The notes beneath the pieces are model-generated. The model was not told the origin of the DNA. It did no database searches and saw only the letters and a program-made list of their open reading frames with translations. Shown piece by piece: positions 1-6,566 of a stretch of DNA of 9,024 nucleotides. The translations under genes were made by a program, and so were the position numbers. Source of the stretch: JAETTH01 sp964455975 (lineage in GTDB: Bacteria; Bacillota; Clostridia; TANB77; CAG-508); contig CAYVYP010000055.1 in the NCBI GenBank assembly GCA_964455975.1, positions 1-9,024 of the forward strand, read 5' to 3'. Each line of letters begins with the position of its first letter. Position 1 is the stretch's first letter.

Positions 1-291
1 TGCATCTATAAAAGCTGCTTCTCCACCTGATTTTTGAGCTTCTGCTATTACATGTAGAGCTAATGTTGTTTTTCCTGAAGATTCTGGCCCAAATATTTCT
101 ATAATTCTTCCACGTGGTATACCACCTATTCCTAGAGCTACATCTAAACTTAATGCTCCTGTTGAAATTGCTTCTACATTCATTGCAGAAAAATCTCCTA
201 ATTTCATAACTGAACCTTTACCAAATTGCTTTTCTATTTGTCCCATTGCTGCTTCTAATGCTTTTTTCTTTTCTTGATTTTCTATACTCAT
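1..291 (-). CDS. recA: RecA recombinase, N-terminal 97 residues (cut by window edge)
   Basis: RecA polymerises on single-stranded DNA, drives homologous strand exchange in the cytoplasm and stimulates LexA self-cleavage in the SOS response. The visible 97 residues begin MSIENQEKKKALEAAMGQIE and continue through the conserved QFGKGSVMKLG and STGALSLDVALGIGGIPRG blocks to the Walker A P-loop GPESSGKT at about residues 67-74. The remaining roughly 250 residues, including Walker B and the DNA-binding loops, lie beyond position 1. The ATG at 289-291 is preceded by a consensus AGGAGG (about 296-301). A sigma-A promoter and a LexA box lie directly upstream. In Bacillus and many clostridia recA is followed by rny, ymdB and spoVS; here ymdB and spoVS lie upstream and rny is not in the window. 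The solute-binding-protein gene upstream shows no terminator before the recA promoter, so some read-through is possible. Confidence 0.97.
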   Translation of the reverse strand, partial: MSIENQEKKKALEAAMGQIEKQFGKGSVMKLGDFSAMNVEAISTGALSLDVALGIGGIPRGRIIEIFGPESSGKTTLALHVIAEAQKSGGEAAFIDA

Positions 292-318
292 ATTTTCCTC
301 CTAAGTTTTTTATTTGTT

Positions 319-332
319 CAAACGTATGTTTG
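319..332. promoter_or_regulatory. LexA (SOS) operator of recA
   Basis: The 14-bp near-palindrome CAAACGTATGTTTG matches the Firmicute LexA/DinR box CGAACRNRYGTTYG at every defined position except the second, where A replaces G. It starts about 5 bp downstream of the -10 element and overlaps the expected transcription start, where bound LexA would block initiation. This is what is expected for a DNA-damage-induced recA. Confidence 0.85.
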
Positions 333-337
333 TATTT

Positions 338-365
338 ATTATATCTTATATTTTTAATTTGTCAA
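338..365 (-). promoter_or_regulatory. Sigma-A promoter of recA
   Basis: On the minus strand a perfect -35 TTGACA (360-365) and a perfect -10 TATAAT (338-343) are separated by 16 bp. The expected start near 331 gives a leader of about 40 nt before the recA ATG. The LexA box lies just downstream of the -10. The call rests on consensus match and position only. Confidence 0.85.
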
Positions 366-385
366 CACTTTTTTTAAATTTTTTT

Positions 386-1972
386 TTATTGTCTATACCA
401 ATTATTAATATTATAAAATAATTTATAAAAATTTGGTGTTACATCTCCAACCAATTTTAAACTATAAGCAACTATCTCTTTATTCCTATATAAGCTTATA
501 TAGGGTACTTGTGTATTATATATTTCCTCTAACTTTTGCATTTTTTCCTTAATTATTTTTTCATCAGTTATATTCTTTACTTCACTTATAATAGTATTTG
601 CTTCTACATTGCTAAAATTTGCTAAATTACTTTCTCCAAAATATAGGCTTAAATCTGGACTTAACGAATTGTATGTTCCTGTTAGTATTAAATCATAATT
701 TTTATTTTCTAAATATTTTTTATATGTGCTATCAGTTACTTTTTTTATTGTTATTTTTATTCCTATTTGCTCTATCTGAGTTTTTAATACTTCTGCTACT
801 TTAATTCTATTTTCATCACTACTATTTACTACTAAAGTAAAATTCAATTTTAATGTTTTATAATTTTCTTTTTTCTGCCATATTTTATTTTTATATTCCC
901 ATCCATTTTCTGTTAAAACTTTTTGAGCTTGACTTATATTATATTTTAAGGCATTATTTTCGTTGTATACATAACTACCATAGTCTAAAGGGAAATTTGA
1001 AACATAATAATTTCCTCCATATACTGATGCTATGATATTATCTTTATCTATTGAATATGCAATTGCTTGTCTTACTTCTTGTTTAGATAATATATTGTCT
1101 GTACAATTTATTGATATGAAATCTTGAGCTCTTCCTTTGTATTCTTTAGTATAAAATCCTATCGTTCCTATATAATCTTTTAGATTCATATTATTGCTTT
1201 GTATTAAGTCTAAATTGCCTATTTTAAAGCTATTATATGCTTCTCCTGATGAATTATATAAGTTAACATATATCTTCTCTAATTTTGCATTTTCATTTGA
1301 TATATTCCACCAACTATTATTTTTGTCCAAAGTTATTTTATTAGTTTGTATATTTGAAATTTTATACATTCCTGTTCCTATTGGAACTTTTGTAGTTGTA
1401 TAAAAATCTTCTCCTTCATAATATTTTTTAGATACTATTGGAAATGTTAAATTATATTCAAAAAATGGAACTTCTTTTTCTAGTGTTATTTTAACTGTTG
1501 TTTCATCTAATACATCTACTGATATTACATGCTGAACATTATATGAATATGTAGATTTATTTTCCTTTAGTCTATCTATTGTATATCTTACATCTTCAGC
1601 ACTTAATTTTTCTCCATTTGACCATTTTATATCATCTTTTAATTTTATTATATATGCAGTAGCCGACGTTTTTGACCATTCTTTTGCTAAACAATTTTCT
1701 ATTTTATATTCTTTTGTTAATGTTAATAATGGCTCAAATATTAATTTTGAAATTTCCTGCACACCTTTATTATTACTTATTATTGGGTTTATTGTGTCAT
1801 ATTTTGAAATTGATACTGTTACATCCTTTAAAATTTCACTTTCTACATTTATATTATTATTTTCTATTTGTTCTTCTTTTTTCTGATTATTATTATTTAT
1901 AATAATAATTGAATATATTATGAGTCCAATAACAAAAACTATAAAAATATATTTAATCCAATTAGCTCTCAC
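386..1972 (-). CDS. Membrane-anchored family-5 (oligopeptide/nickel type) solute-binding protein, orphan
   Basis: This 528-residue protein belongs to the extracellular solute-binding family 5 (OppA/DppA-like, SBP_bac_5) and probably binds a peptide or similar ligand outside the membrane. Family features seen in order: an early YDTINPIISNN segment with IFEPLLTL, the WSNGEKLSAEDVRYTIDRL block at about 117-135, the GTGMYKI motif at about 200, the RQAIAYSIDKDNI helix at about 302-314, and a C-terminal EEIYNTQVPYISLY block. The N-terminus has one hydrophobic segment (about residues 8-26, IFIVFVIGLIIYSIIII) followed by an Asn-rich linker. There is no lipobox cysteine and no signal-peptidase motif I can recognise, so it is probably held by an uncleaved helix. 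The start is GTG, supported by AGGGGTGA 8 nt upstream. No permease or ATPase gene is nearby. The ligand cannot be told from sequence; a sensory rather than transport role is possible. Confidence 0.88.
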   Translation of the reverse strand: MRANWIKYIFIVFVIGLIIYSIIIINNNNQKKEEQIENNNINVESEILKDVTVSISKYDTINPIISNNKGVQEISKLIFEPLLTLTKEYKIENCLAKEWSKTSATAYIIKLKDDIKWSNGEKLSAEDVRYTIDRLKENKSTYSYNVQHVISVDVLDETTVKITLEKEVPFFEYNLTFPIVSKKYYEGEDFYTTTKVPIGTGMYKISNIQTNKITLDKNNSWWNISNENAKLEKIYVNLYNSSGEAYNSFKIGNLDLIQSNNMNLKDYIGTIGFYTKEYKGRAQDFISINCTDNILSKQEVRQAIAYSIDKDNIIASVYGGNYYVSNFPLDYGSYVYNENNALKYNISQAQKVLTENGWEYKNKIWQKKENYKTLKLNFTLVVNSSDENRIKVAEVLKTQIEQIGIKITIKKVTDSTYKKYLENKNYDLILTGTYNSLSPDLSLYFGESNLANFSNVEANTIISEVKNITDEKIIKEKMQKLEEIYNTQVPYISLYRNKEIVAYSLKLVGDVTPNFYKLFYNINNWYRQ

Positions 1973-2005
1973 TTTTAATTCACCCCTAGCATATTTTCAT
2001 TTGTA

Positions 2006-2034
2006 ATAATATATTAAATTTTATAAACTTGCAA
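2006..2034 (-). promoter_or_regulatory. Probable sigma-A promoter of the solute-binding-protein gene
   Basis: The minus strand carries TTGCAA (2029-2034) and TATTAT (2006-2011) with a 17-bp spacer. This would give a leader of roughly 27 nt before the GTG start at 1972. It lies downstream of the spoVS terminator, consistent with independent transcription. Confidence 0.5.
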
Positions 2035-2085
2035 GTATTTTAGAAACAGTTAACTATAAAAATTTTGTAATTCTTCTTATTTAAC

Positions 2086-2127
2086 AAAAAGGAGCATACT
2101 GATATTTCTTAAAATATCAAATGCCCC
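2086..2127 (-). terminator. Rho-independent terminator after spoVS
   Basis: Read on the minus strand, GGGGCAT-TTGATATTT folds onto AAATATCAG-TATGCTCC with a TAAG loop. The stem has about 15 pairs and a small internal loop, and is followed directly by TTTTT. It lies about 20 nt past the recoded spoVS stop codon and separates spoVS from the solute-binding-protein gene. Confidence 0.85.
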
Positions 2128-2148
2128 CACATTTATATTTATATTTAA

Positions 2149-2413
2149 TTATTTTCTACATTCAACTATGATTTTAATTCCGAGTTCTTTCTTCTCCTTC
2201 CACTTCTACTTCTGCAAATGCTGGTATACATACCAAATCCACTCCTGCTGGTGCAACAAATCCTCTTGCTATTGCAACTGCTTTTACTGCTTGATTTAAT
2301 GCTCCTGCTCCTATTGCTTGCATTTCAGCTTTATTAGTTTCTTTTACTAACCCTGCAATTGCTCCTGCTACTGAATTTGGATTTGATTTTGATGAGATTT
2401 TTAAAATTTCCAT
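2149..2413 (-). CDS. spoVS: Stage V sporulation protein S, interrupted by a +1 frameshift near its end
   Basis: SpoVS is a small, highly conserved Alba-like protein needed for spore coat assembly and progression past stage V in Bacillus; its molecular action is not well defined. The frame from the ATG at 2413 reads MEILKISSKSNPNSVAGAIA, then AIGAGALNQAVKAVAIARGF and VDLVCIPAF, and reaches GEERT at residue 77. The next zero-frame codons are CGG, AAT and the stop TAA (2174-2176), giving 79 residues instead of the usual 86 or so. Skipping the C of CGG gives GGA and then IKIIVECRK, with a stop at 2149-2151. That restores the family ending (AIKLIVEP-like) and a length of 87. The ribosome binding site is AGGAGG, 8 nt upstream. 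The frame past the shift still encodes the conserved C-terminus, so this is not a decaying pseudogene. See the shift-site entry for interpretation. Confidence 0.93.
2179..2185 (-). other. +1 frameshift site in spoVS: ACT CGG A
   Basis: On the minus strand, codon 77 (ACT) is followed by zero-frame CGG (2180-2182), AAT and TAA. Conserved SpoVS sequence resumes at GGA (2179-2181), ATT, AAA, so four bases (CGGA) stand for one residue. The same arrangement occurs in obg. The cause could be programmed +1 frameshifting at an undecodable CGG, quadruplet decoding, or a one-base sequencing insertion. The location follows from homology and is accurate to about one codon. Confidence 0.85.
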
Positions 2414-2462
2414 TTTTTCTGCCTCCTATAATATAAATTTATTTCAATTAAGTACATATATA

Positions 2463-2491
2463 TTTATATTACATTTTCTGGAAATTGTCTA
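2463..2491 (-). promoter_or_regulatory. Possible promoter of spoVS
   Basis: The minus strand has TAGACA (2486-2491) and TATAAA (2463-2468) at 17-bp spacing, about 50 nt before the spoVS ATG. Bacillus spoVS uses sigma-H, but I find no complete sigma-H pair here. No terminator is visible after ymdB, so cotranscription with ymdB is also possible. Confidence 0.35.
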
Positions 2492-2548
2492 TATGTTTTT
2501 GGAAATAACTGTAAAAACTTTTCTCCATAAAATCCTATTTTTCGCCAT

Positions 2549-3322
2549 TTATCTTATGTTTATTCTGGTAATCTTTTCTATGTTTTTATTTTCGTCATTT
2601 ATTTCAAAAATACATCCATTAAACATACATTCTCCATCTGCTAATTTATATCTTTCTGGAAGTGATGTTAAAAATCTTTTTGTAGATGCTTCTATATCCA
2701 TTCCTATTACTGAGTTTATTGGTCCTGTCATTCCTATATCAGTTACATATGCTGTTCCATTAGGTAATATAGTTTCATCTGCAGTTTGAACATGAGTATG
2801 TGTTCCATATACAATATTTACTTTACCATCTAAAAAATATCCCATTGCTATTTTTTCTGCTGTCGCTTCTGCATGAAAATCAACTACAATATAATCTGCT
2901 TCATTTTTTAATTTTTCTACTAATTCTTCTGCCACAGTAAATGGATTTTCTGATAAAACATTCATATCAGTTCTACCTATTAAATTTATAACAGCTATTT
3001 TTTTATCTTTACATTTATAAACATTATATCCTTTTCCAACTACTCCTTTAGAATAATTGGCTGGTCTTATAATTTTTTCATTATCTATAATTTTAAATAT
3101 ATCTTTTTTTCCCCAAGTATGATTTCCCATTGTTATACAATCTACACCTAAGTTTATTATTCCATAAAAAAGCTTTTCTGTAATTCCCATTCCTGCTGCT
3201 GAATTTTCTCCATTCACTATTACAAAATCTATATTTTCTTGCTCTTTTATTTTTGGCAACATTTGTTTTAATTTATCAAAACCATTTTCTCCTACTATAT
3301 CTCCAACTGCTAATATTCTCAT
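2549..3322 (-). CDS. ymdB: YmdB-family metallophosphoesterase (2',3'-cyclic nucleotide phosphodiesterase)
   Basis: This 257-residue cytoplasmic protein is a dimetal phosphodiesterase of the YmdB family. In Bacillus subtilis YmdB hydrolyses 2',3'-cyclic nucleotides and affects biofilm and motility decisions. All expected metal and catalytic positions are present: D8 in AVGDIVGENG, E39 and N40 in VNGENSAAG, N67 and H68 in MGNHTWG, H150 in VVDFHAEAT, and H175 and H177 in YGTHTHVQTADE. These numbers match the B. subtilis protein exactly. The length is normal and no signal or membrane segment is seen. The ATG at 3320-3322 follows AAGGA by about 8 nt. spoVS lies 135 bp downstream on the same strand, the order known in Bacillus, so the two may share a transcript. 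The usual upstream neighbour rny is absent; instead a divergent J-domain gene starts 164 bp away. Confidence 0.95.
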   Translation of the reverse strand: MRILAVGDIVGENGFDKLKQMLPKIKEQENIDFVIVNGENSAAGMGITEKLFYGIINLGVDCITMGNHTWGKKDIFKIIDNEKIIRPANYSKGVVGKGYNVYKCKDKKIAVINLIGRTDMNVLSENPFTVAEELVEKLKNEADYIVVDFHAEATAEKIAMGYFLDGKVNIVYGTHTHVQTADETILPNGTAYVTDIGMTGPINSVIGMDIEASTKRFLTSLPERYKLADGECMFNGCIFEINDENKNIEKITRINIR

Positions 3323-3356
3323 CTTTTCTTTCCTTCCACTATTAATTTACTACTTA

Positions 3357-3385
3357 ATTTTATCCGACTTTCTTGTTTTTTGCAA
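3357..3385 (-). promoter_or_regulatory. Possible sigma-A promoter of ymdB
   Basis: The minus strand shows TTGCAA (3380-3385) and TAAAAT (3357-3362) with 17-bp spacing, giving a leader of about 28 nt. It stands back to back with the plus-strand promoter of the J-domain gene in a 164-bp divergent intergenic region. Confidence 0.4.
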
Positions 3386-3426
3386 TAGCTTTACGATGAT
3401 TTTTTGCTACACCCCAAAATCGCCCA

Positions 3427-3456
3427 TTGACAAATTGTGTTCTATAAAAGTATAAT
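3427..3456 (+). promoter_or_regulatory. Sigma-A promoter of the J-domain gene
   Basis: A perfect TTGACA (3427-3432) and a perfect TATAAT (3451-3456) are separated by 18 bp. Transcription should start near 3463, just upstream of AGGAG at 3472-3476. This is one of the strongest-looking promoters in the window. Confidence 0.8.
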
Positions 3457-3486
3457 TAAGAAAATATTTGCAGGAGATTATGTATT

Positions 3487-4158
3487 TTGAAAAATTATTA
3501 TGAAATTTTAGAATTAAGTCCTAAGGCTTCTTCTGAAGTTATTGAAAGGACATATAAGGTTTTAGCAAAAAAATATCATCCAGATTTACAACCTGAAGAT
3601 AATAAAAAAGCTGCTGAAGAAAAATTTAAAGAAATTTCTGAAGCTTATGAAGTTTTATCTAATTCAGAAAAAAAATTTGATTATGATATTGCTTTTAATA
3701 AAGAACAAGAAGCTTTAAAAGAAAACTTGCAACATCAACTTCAAAATAATTCTAGCTATGCTGATAATAGTTCTAATTATAATAATCAAACAAATAATAC
3801 AAACATTTATAATAATAAAACTAATCCTTCACAAAATGAACAAATCTCTAAAGAGAACTTGGATTTTATTGCTAGAAAAGCATATGCAGATGCTTACAAT
3901 AATACTTTAAGAAGTTTTGGTTTTAAGTTAAAACATAAAAGAACTTTTAAAGATTATATGTCTATTTTAATTACTATATTAGTATTAATCATAATTGGCG
4001 CAATTTTATGGTTTATACCTTGGACAAATAAAATCATTGTTGATATCTATAATAGTAATCCTGTTTTTAGAACTATTTTTGACATTATTGGTAATGTTAT
4101 TGGAGGAATTGGAAAAGGTATTTGGACATTTATTTGTTCGATATTTGGAATAAAATAG
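3487..4158 (+). CDS. Membrane-anchored J-domain (DnaJ-like) protein
   Basis: This 223-residue J-domain protein is a likely Hsp70 (DnaK) co-chaperone that stimulates ATP hydrolysis at the membrane. The J-domain covers about residues 1-70 (KNYYEILELSPKAS, then YHPD with the essential HPD at 31-33, then EEKFKEISEAYEVLS and FDYD). A low-complexity linker rich in Asn, Gln and Ser follows (about 80-120), then a basic stretch (KLKHKRTFKDY), a strong transmembrane helix at about 157-179 (SILITILVLIIIGAILWFIP), and a second Gly/Ile-rich hydrophobic stretch at about 196-221. It lacks the G/F, zinc-finger and C-terminal substrate domains of true DnaJ. The start is TTG, 10 nt after AGGAG; an ATG at 3480 is out of frame and stops after seven codons. 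It is the only plus-strand gene here. Its client and cellular role are unknown. Confidence 0.88.
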   Translation: MKNYYEILELSPKASSEVIERTYKVLAKKYHPDLQPEDNKKAAEEKFKEISEAYEVLSNSEKKFDYDIAFNKEQEALKENLQHQLQNNSSYADNSSNYNNQTNNTNIYNNKTNPSQNEQISKENLDFIARKAYADAYNNTLRSFGFKLKHKRTFKDYMSILITILVLIIIGAILWFIPWTNKIIVDIYNSNPVFRTIFDIIGNVIGGIGKGIWTFICSIFGIK

Positions 4159-4160
4159 TA

Positions 4161-4196
4161 AAAAGTCAAATTTGATAAATATCAAATTTGACTTTT
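4161..4196. terminator. Bidirectional terminator between the J-domain gene and obg
   Basis: A perfect 17-bp inverted repeat (4161-4177 with 4180-4196, core AAAAGTCAAATTTGATA) has a 2-nt loop, with A runs on the left and T runs on the right. It therefore works as a hairpin plus T-tract in either direction. It sits 2 bp after the J-domain stop and 3 bp after the obg stop, serving both convergent genes. Confidence 0.9.
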
Positions 4197-4199
4197 ATT

Positions 4200-5475
4200 T
4201 TAATTATACCACTCAAATTCCCAATCTAAAAATTTTACTGTATCTCCTTCTTGTATTTCCATTTGCTTTAATTTTGCTTCTATTCCTAAATTTACAAGCA
4301 TTTTATGGAAATAATGCATTGATTCATTATCATCCATATTTATTCTTCCTACTAATTTATCTACTTCTGGTCCTGTTACTACATAGTTTCCTTCTTTATC
4401 TAAATTAATTTCAAATCCTTGTTTATCTTCTAATTCATATACTATTTTTTCTTCTTCTTCAACAATTTCTTCTTTTGGAAGTTCTTTTAATAATTTAGAT
4501 ACTCTATCTAATAGTTCTTTTAAACCTTCTCCTGTTACTGCAGATATTTTATATATCTCTAATTTTTCTTTTTTAGATAATTTTTCTAAGTCTTTATATA
4601 AGTTTTCGTCTTGCATTGAATCTATTTTGTTTGCAACAATTATTTGTTTTCTACCTGCTAGTTTTTCAGAATATGATTTAAGTTCATTATTTATTATTTT
4701 AAAATCTTCTACTGGATTTCTTCCTTCTGAACCTGATACATCTATTACATGAAGTAATAATCTTGTTCTTTCAATATGTCTTAAGAATTGAAGTCCTAAA
4801 CCTGTTCCTTGACTTGCTCCTTCTATAATTCCTGGAATATCTGCTATTACAAAACTATCTCCATAATCAGATTTTACAACTCCTAAATTTGGTTCTAATG
4901 TAGTAAAATGATAGTCTGCAATTTTAGGTGTTGCTGATGTTACTCTTGATAAAAATGTTGATTTTCCTACATTTGGAAAACCTATTAAACCTACATCTGC
5001 TAACAATTTTAATTCTAATATTAATTCTTTTTCTTTTCCTTTTTCTCCATCTTGTGCAAATCTAGGTGCTTGTCTTGTAGAGGTTGCAAAATGTGAATTT
5101 CCTTTTCCACCTCTTCCACCTCTTAATACCAATTCTTTTTGTCCTTTTTCTGATAAATCTGCTACTACTTTTCCAGTTTCATTATCTTTAATAATAGTTC
5201 CTATTGGAACTTTAATATATAAGTCTTCTGCACTTTTTCCATAGCAACGTGAGCCACTTCCATTTTCTCCGGTCATTTGCTTTATAATTCTTTTTAAATC
5301 TAAATTCTAATAAAGTATTTGCATCTGGATCAACTACAAAATATATGTTTCCACCTTTTCCACCATCTCCACCATCTGGTCCACCTGCAGCTACATATTT
5401 TTCTCTTCTAAAAGTAATTGCTCCATTTCCACCATTACCAGATTTAATTGTTATTTTTGCATAATCTGTAAACAT
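4200..5475 (-). CDS. obg: Obg GTPase (CgtA), interrupted by a +1 frameshift in the N-terminal domain
   Basis: Obg is a ribosome-associated GTPase acting in 50S maturation, the stringent response and, in Bacillus, entry into sporulation; it is normally essential. The first part (5475 down to the site near 5270) encodes the glycine-rich Obg fold: MFTDYAKITIKSGNGGNGAI, REKYVAAGGPDGGDGGKGG and LLEFRFKKNYKAND. The zero frame then meets CGG (codon 69) and stops 19 codons later at 5212. The rest lies in the +1 frame: GENGSGSRCYGKSAEDLYIK, the P-loop GFPNVGKST, the DIPGIIEGASQG switch, NKID, SAVTGEGL and a C-terminal OCT domain ending EWYN. Joined, the protein is 424 residues, normal for Obg with an OCT domain. 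The start has an AGAGGT site. The joined ends match the family without a missing residue (KA-ND-GENG against KA-xx-GENG). A real knockout is unlikely for this gene, so recoding or a base-call error is favoured. Confidence 0.94.
5268..5274 (-). other. +1 frameshift site in obg: GAC CGG A
   Basis: On the minus strand, codon 68 (GAC) is followed by zero-frame CGG (5269-5271) and AGA. Conserved Obg sequence resumes at GGA (5268-5270), GAA, AAT, GGA (GENG). Four bases, CGGA, again stand for one residue, as in spoVS. No prfB-like upstream Shine-Dalgarno or slippery UGA element is present, and re-pairing of the Asp tRNA on ACC is not expected. If biological, the mechanism would be out-of-frame binding in the A site or quadruplet reading. 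Confidence 0.85.
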
Positions 5476-5497
5476 TATTACCTCTTTCTTAACTTTA

Positions 5498-5529
5498 GTT
5501 TCAATTACAACATTTTGTTACAATGAAAC
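5498..5529 (-). other. Intergenic hairpin between trpS and obg
   Basis: Read on the minus strand, GTTTCA-TTGTAACA pairs with TGTTGTAA-TGAAAC around an AAA loop, giving 14 pairs with two G-T wobbles and one bulged T. It lies between the trpS stop and the obg ribosome binding site and is not followed by a T-tract. It is more likely an mRNA processing or stability element than a terminator. Function unproven. Confidence 0.4.
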
Positions 5530-5541
5530 TTGTATTTATTT

Positions 5542-6537
5542 CTATTCTACTACTAATCCTATTTTTTTATACACATCTTTCAATGTTCTTGCTGCTATTT
5601 CTTGTGCTTTTTTTGCACCTTTTTTATAAATTTCTTCTAATTGTTTAGGATTTTCTTTTAGCGCTTTATACTTTTCTTGCAATGGTTTTAAACAATCTAT
5701 TATTGCATTTGCTACTGCCATTTTAAATGTTCCATAATTTTGTCCTTCAAATTCTTTTTCTATTTCTTCTTTTGATGTTCCTTTTATAGCACCATATATG
5801 GACATTAAATTACTAATTCCTGGTTTATTTTCTATATCAAATTTTACTATTCCTTCTGAATCTGTGACTGCTTTTTTCACCTTTTTTATTATTTCTTCTT
5901 TTGAATCTGTTAAATATATTGAATCATTTGGTATAGTACTGCTTTTACTCATTTTATTTAATGGGTTTTGTAGTCCCATAATTCTTGCTCCTGCTGTTTG
6001 AATATAGCCTTCTGGTATTACAAATGTTTCTCCATATATTTTATTAAATCTTTCTGCTATATCTCTTGCTATTTCTAAATGTTGTCTTTGGTCTTCTCCT
6101 ACTGGTACCATATCTGCTTGATATAATAAAATATCTGCTGCCATCAATACTGGATAAGTAAACAATCCTGCATTTATATTATCTGCATGTTTTGCTGATT
6201 TATCCTTAAATTGTGTCATACGAGAAAGTTCTCCCATATATGTATAACAATTTAAAACCCAAGCAAGTTCACTATGCTCGTGTACTTGTGATTGAATAAA
6301 TATATTGCTTTTATTTGGATCTATTCCTGCTGCTATATATAAAGCAAGTAATTCTAAAGTATTTTCTCTTAATTTTTCAGGATCATTTCTTACTGTTAAT
6401 GTATGTAAATTTGCAATCATATAATTGCAATCATATTCATCTTGCATTTTTGTCCAATTATTAATTGCTCCTAAAAAATTTCCAAGTGTTAGATTTCCTG
6501 TTGATTGAATTCCACTAAGTATTACTTTTTTGCTCAT
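5542..6537 (-). CDS. trpS: Tryptophanyl-tRNA synthetase
   Basis: A complete 331-residue class Ic aminoacyl-tRNA synthetase that charges tRNA-Trp with tryptophan in the cytoplasm. The N-terminus KVILSGIQSTGNLTLGNFLG carries the HIGH-equivalent TLGN at about 17-20. Next come the tryptophan-pocket and dimer region (NCYTYMGELSRMTQFKDK, then PVLMAADILLYQADMVPVGE and DQRQHLEIARD) and the KMSKS loop as NKMSKSSTIPND near residue 195. The helical anticodon-binding C-terminus ends in KKIGLVVE. Length and motifs are those of bacterial TrpRS. The ATG follows AGGAGG by 7 nt. The leader from the predicted promoter is only about 25 nt, so no T-box riboswitch fits, although many Firmicute trpS genes have one. 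The gene sits between rpmA and obg, interrupting the common rplU-rpmA-obg order; obg follows after 66 bp and may be cotranscribed. Confidence 0.97.
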   Translation of the reverse strand: MSKKVILSGIQSTGNLTLGNFLGAINNWTKMQDEYDCNYMIANLHTLTVRNDPEKLRENTLELLALYIAAGIDPNKSNIFIQSQVHEHSELAWVLNCYTYMGELSRMTQFKDKSAKHADNINAGLFTYPVLMAADILLYQADMVPVGEDQRQHLEIARDIAERFNKIYGETFVIPEGYIQTAGARIMGLQNPLNKMSKSSTIPNDSIYLTDSKEEIIKKVKKAVTDSEGIVKFDIENKPGISNLMSIYGAIKGTSKEEIEKEFEGQNYGTFKMAVANAIIDCLKPLQEKYKALKENPKQLEEIYKKGAKKAQEIAARTLKDVYKKIGLVVE

Positions 6538-6566
6538 AATATAGCCTCCTATTTTTAATTTTTTTT

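Noticed and set aside
619..1902. Several plus-strand open frames of 60-76 codons inside the solute-binding-protein region
   Set aside because: They are hydrophobic, low-complexity antisense shadows of a well-supported gene, with no ribosome binding sites or family resemblance. The same applies to the plus-strand frames near 2493-2789, 4172-4408, 5798-6001 and 6666-6875.
2414..2548. Sigma-H promoter before spoVS (an ATAGGATTT block resembles the -35 consensus)
   Set aside because: No GAAT-type -10 is found at the required 11-12 bp spacing, so only half the promoter is present.
3376..3418. Two direct copies of TTTTTTGC in the ymdB/J-domain intergenic region as regulator sites
   Set aside because: The shared core is short and dominated by T runs, which are common by chance in this AT-rich sequence.
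3480..3503. Seven-codon ORF from ATG at 3480 (MYFEKLL) overlapping the J-domain start, as a leader peptide
   Set aside because: Its AGGAG is only 3 nt away, too close for good initiation, and the peptide has no attenuation-like content. The TTG at 3487 gives the conserved J-domain N-terminus.
4200..5276. A separate, shorter Obg protein starting at an ATG at 5274-5276
   Set aside because: The ATG has no ribosome binding site, overlaps the upstream coding part, and lies at a conserved mid-domain position. It is the second half of a frameshifted obg, not an independent gene.
2174..5475. Calling spoVS and obg pseudogenes
   Set aside because: In both, conserved sequence continues in the +1 frame without decay, and obg is normally essential. 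Recoding or base-call error explains the data better.
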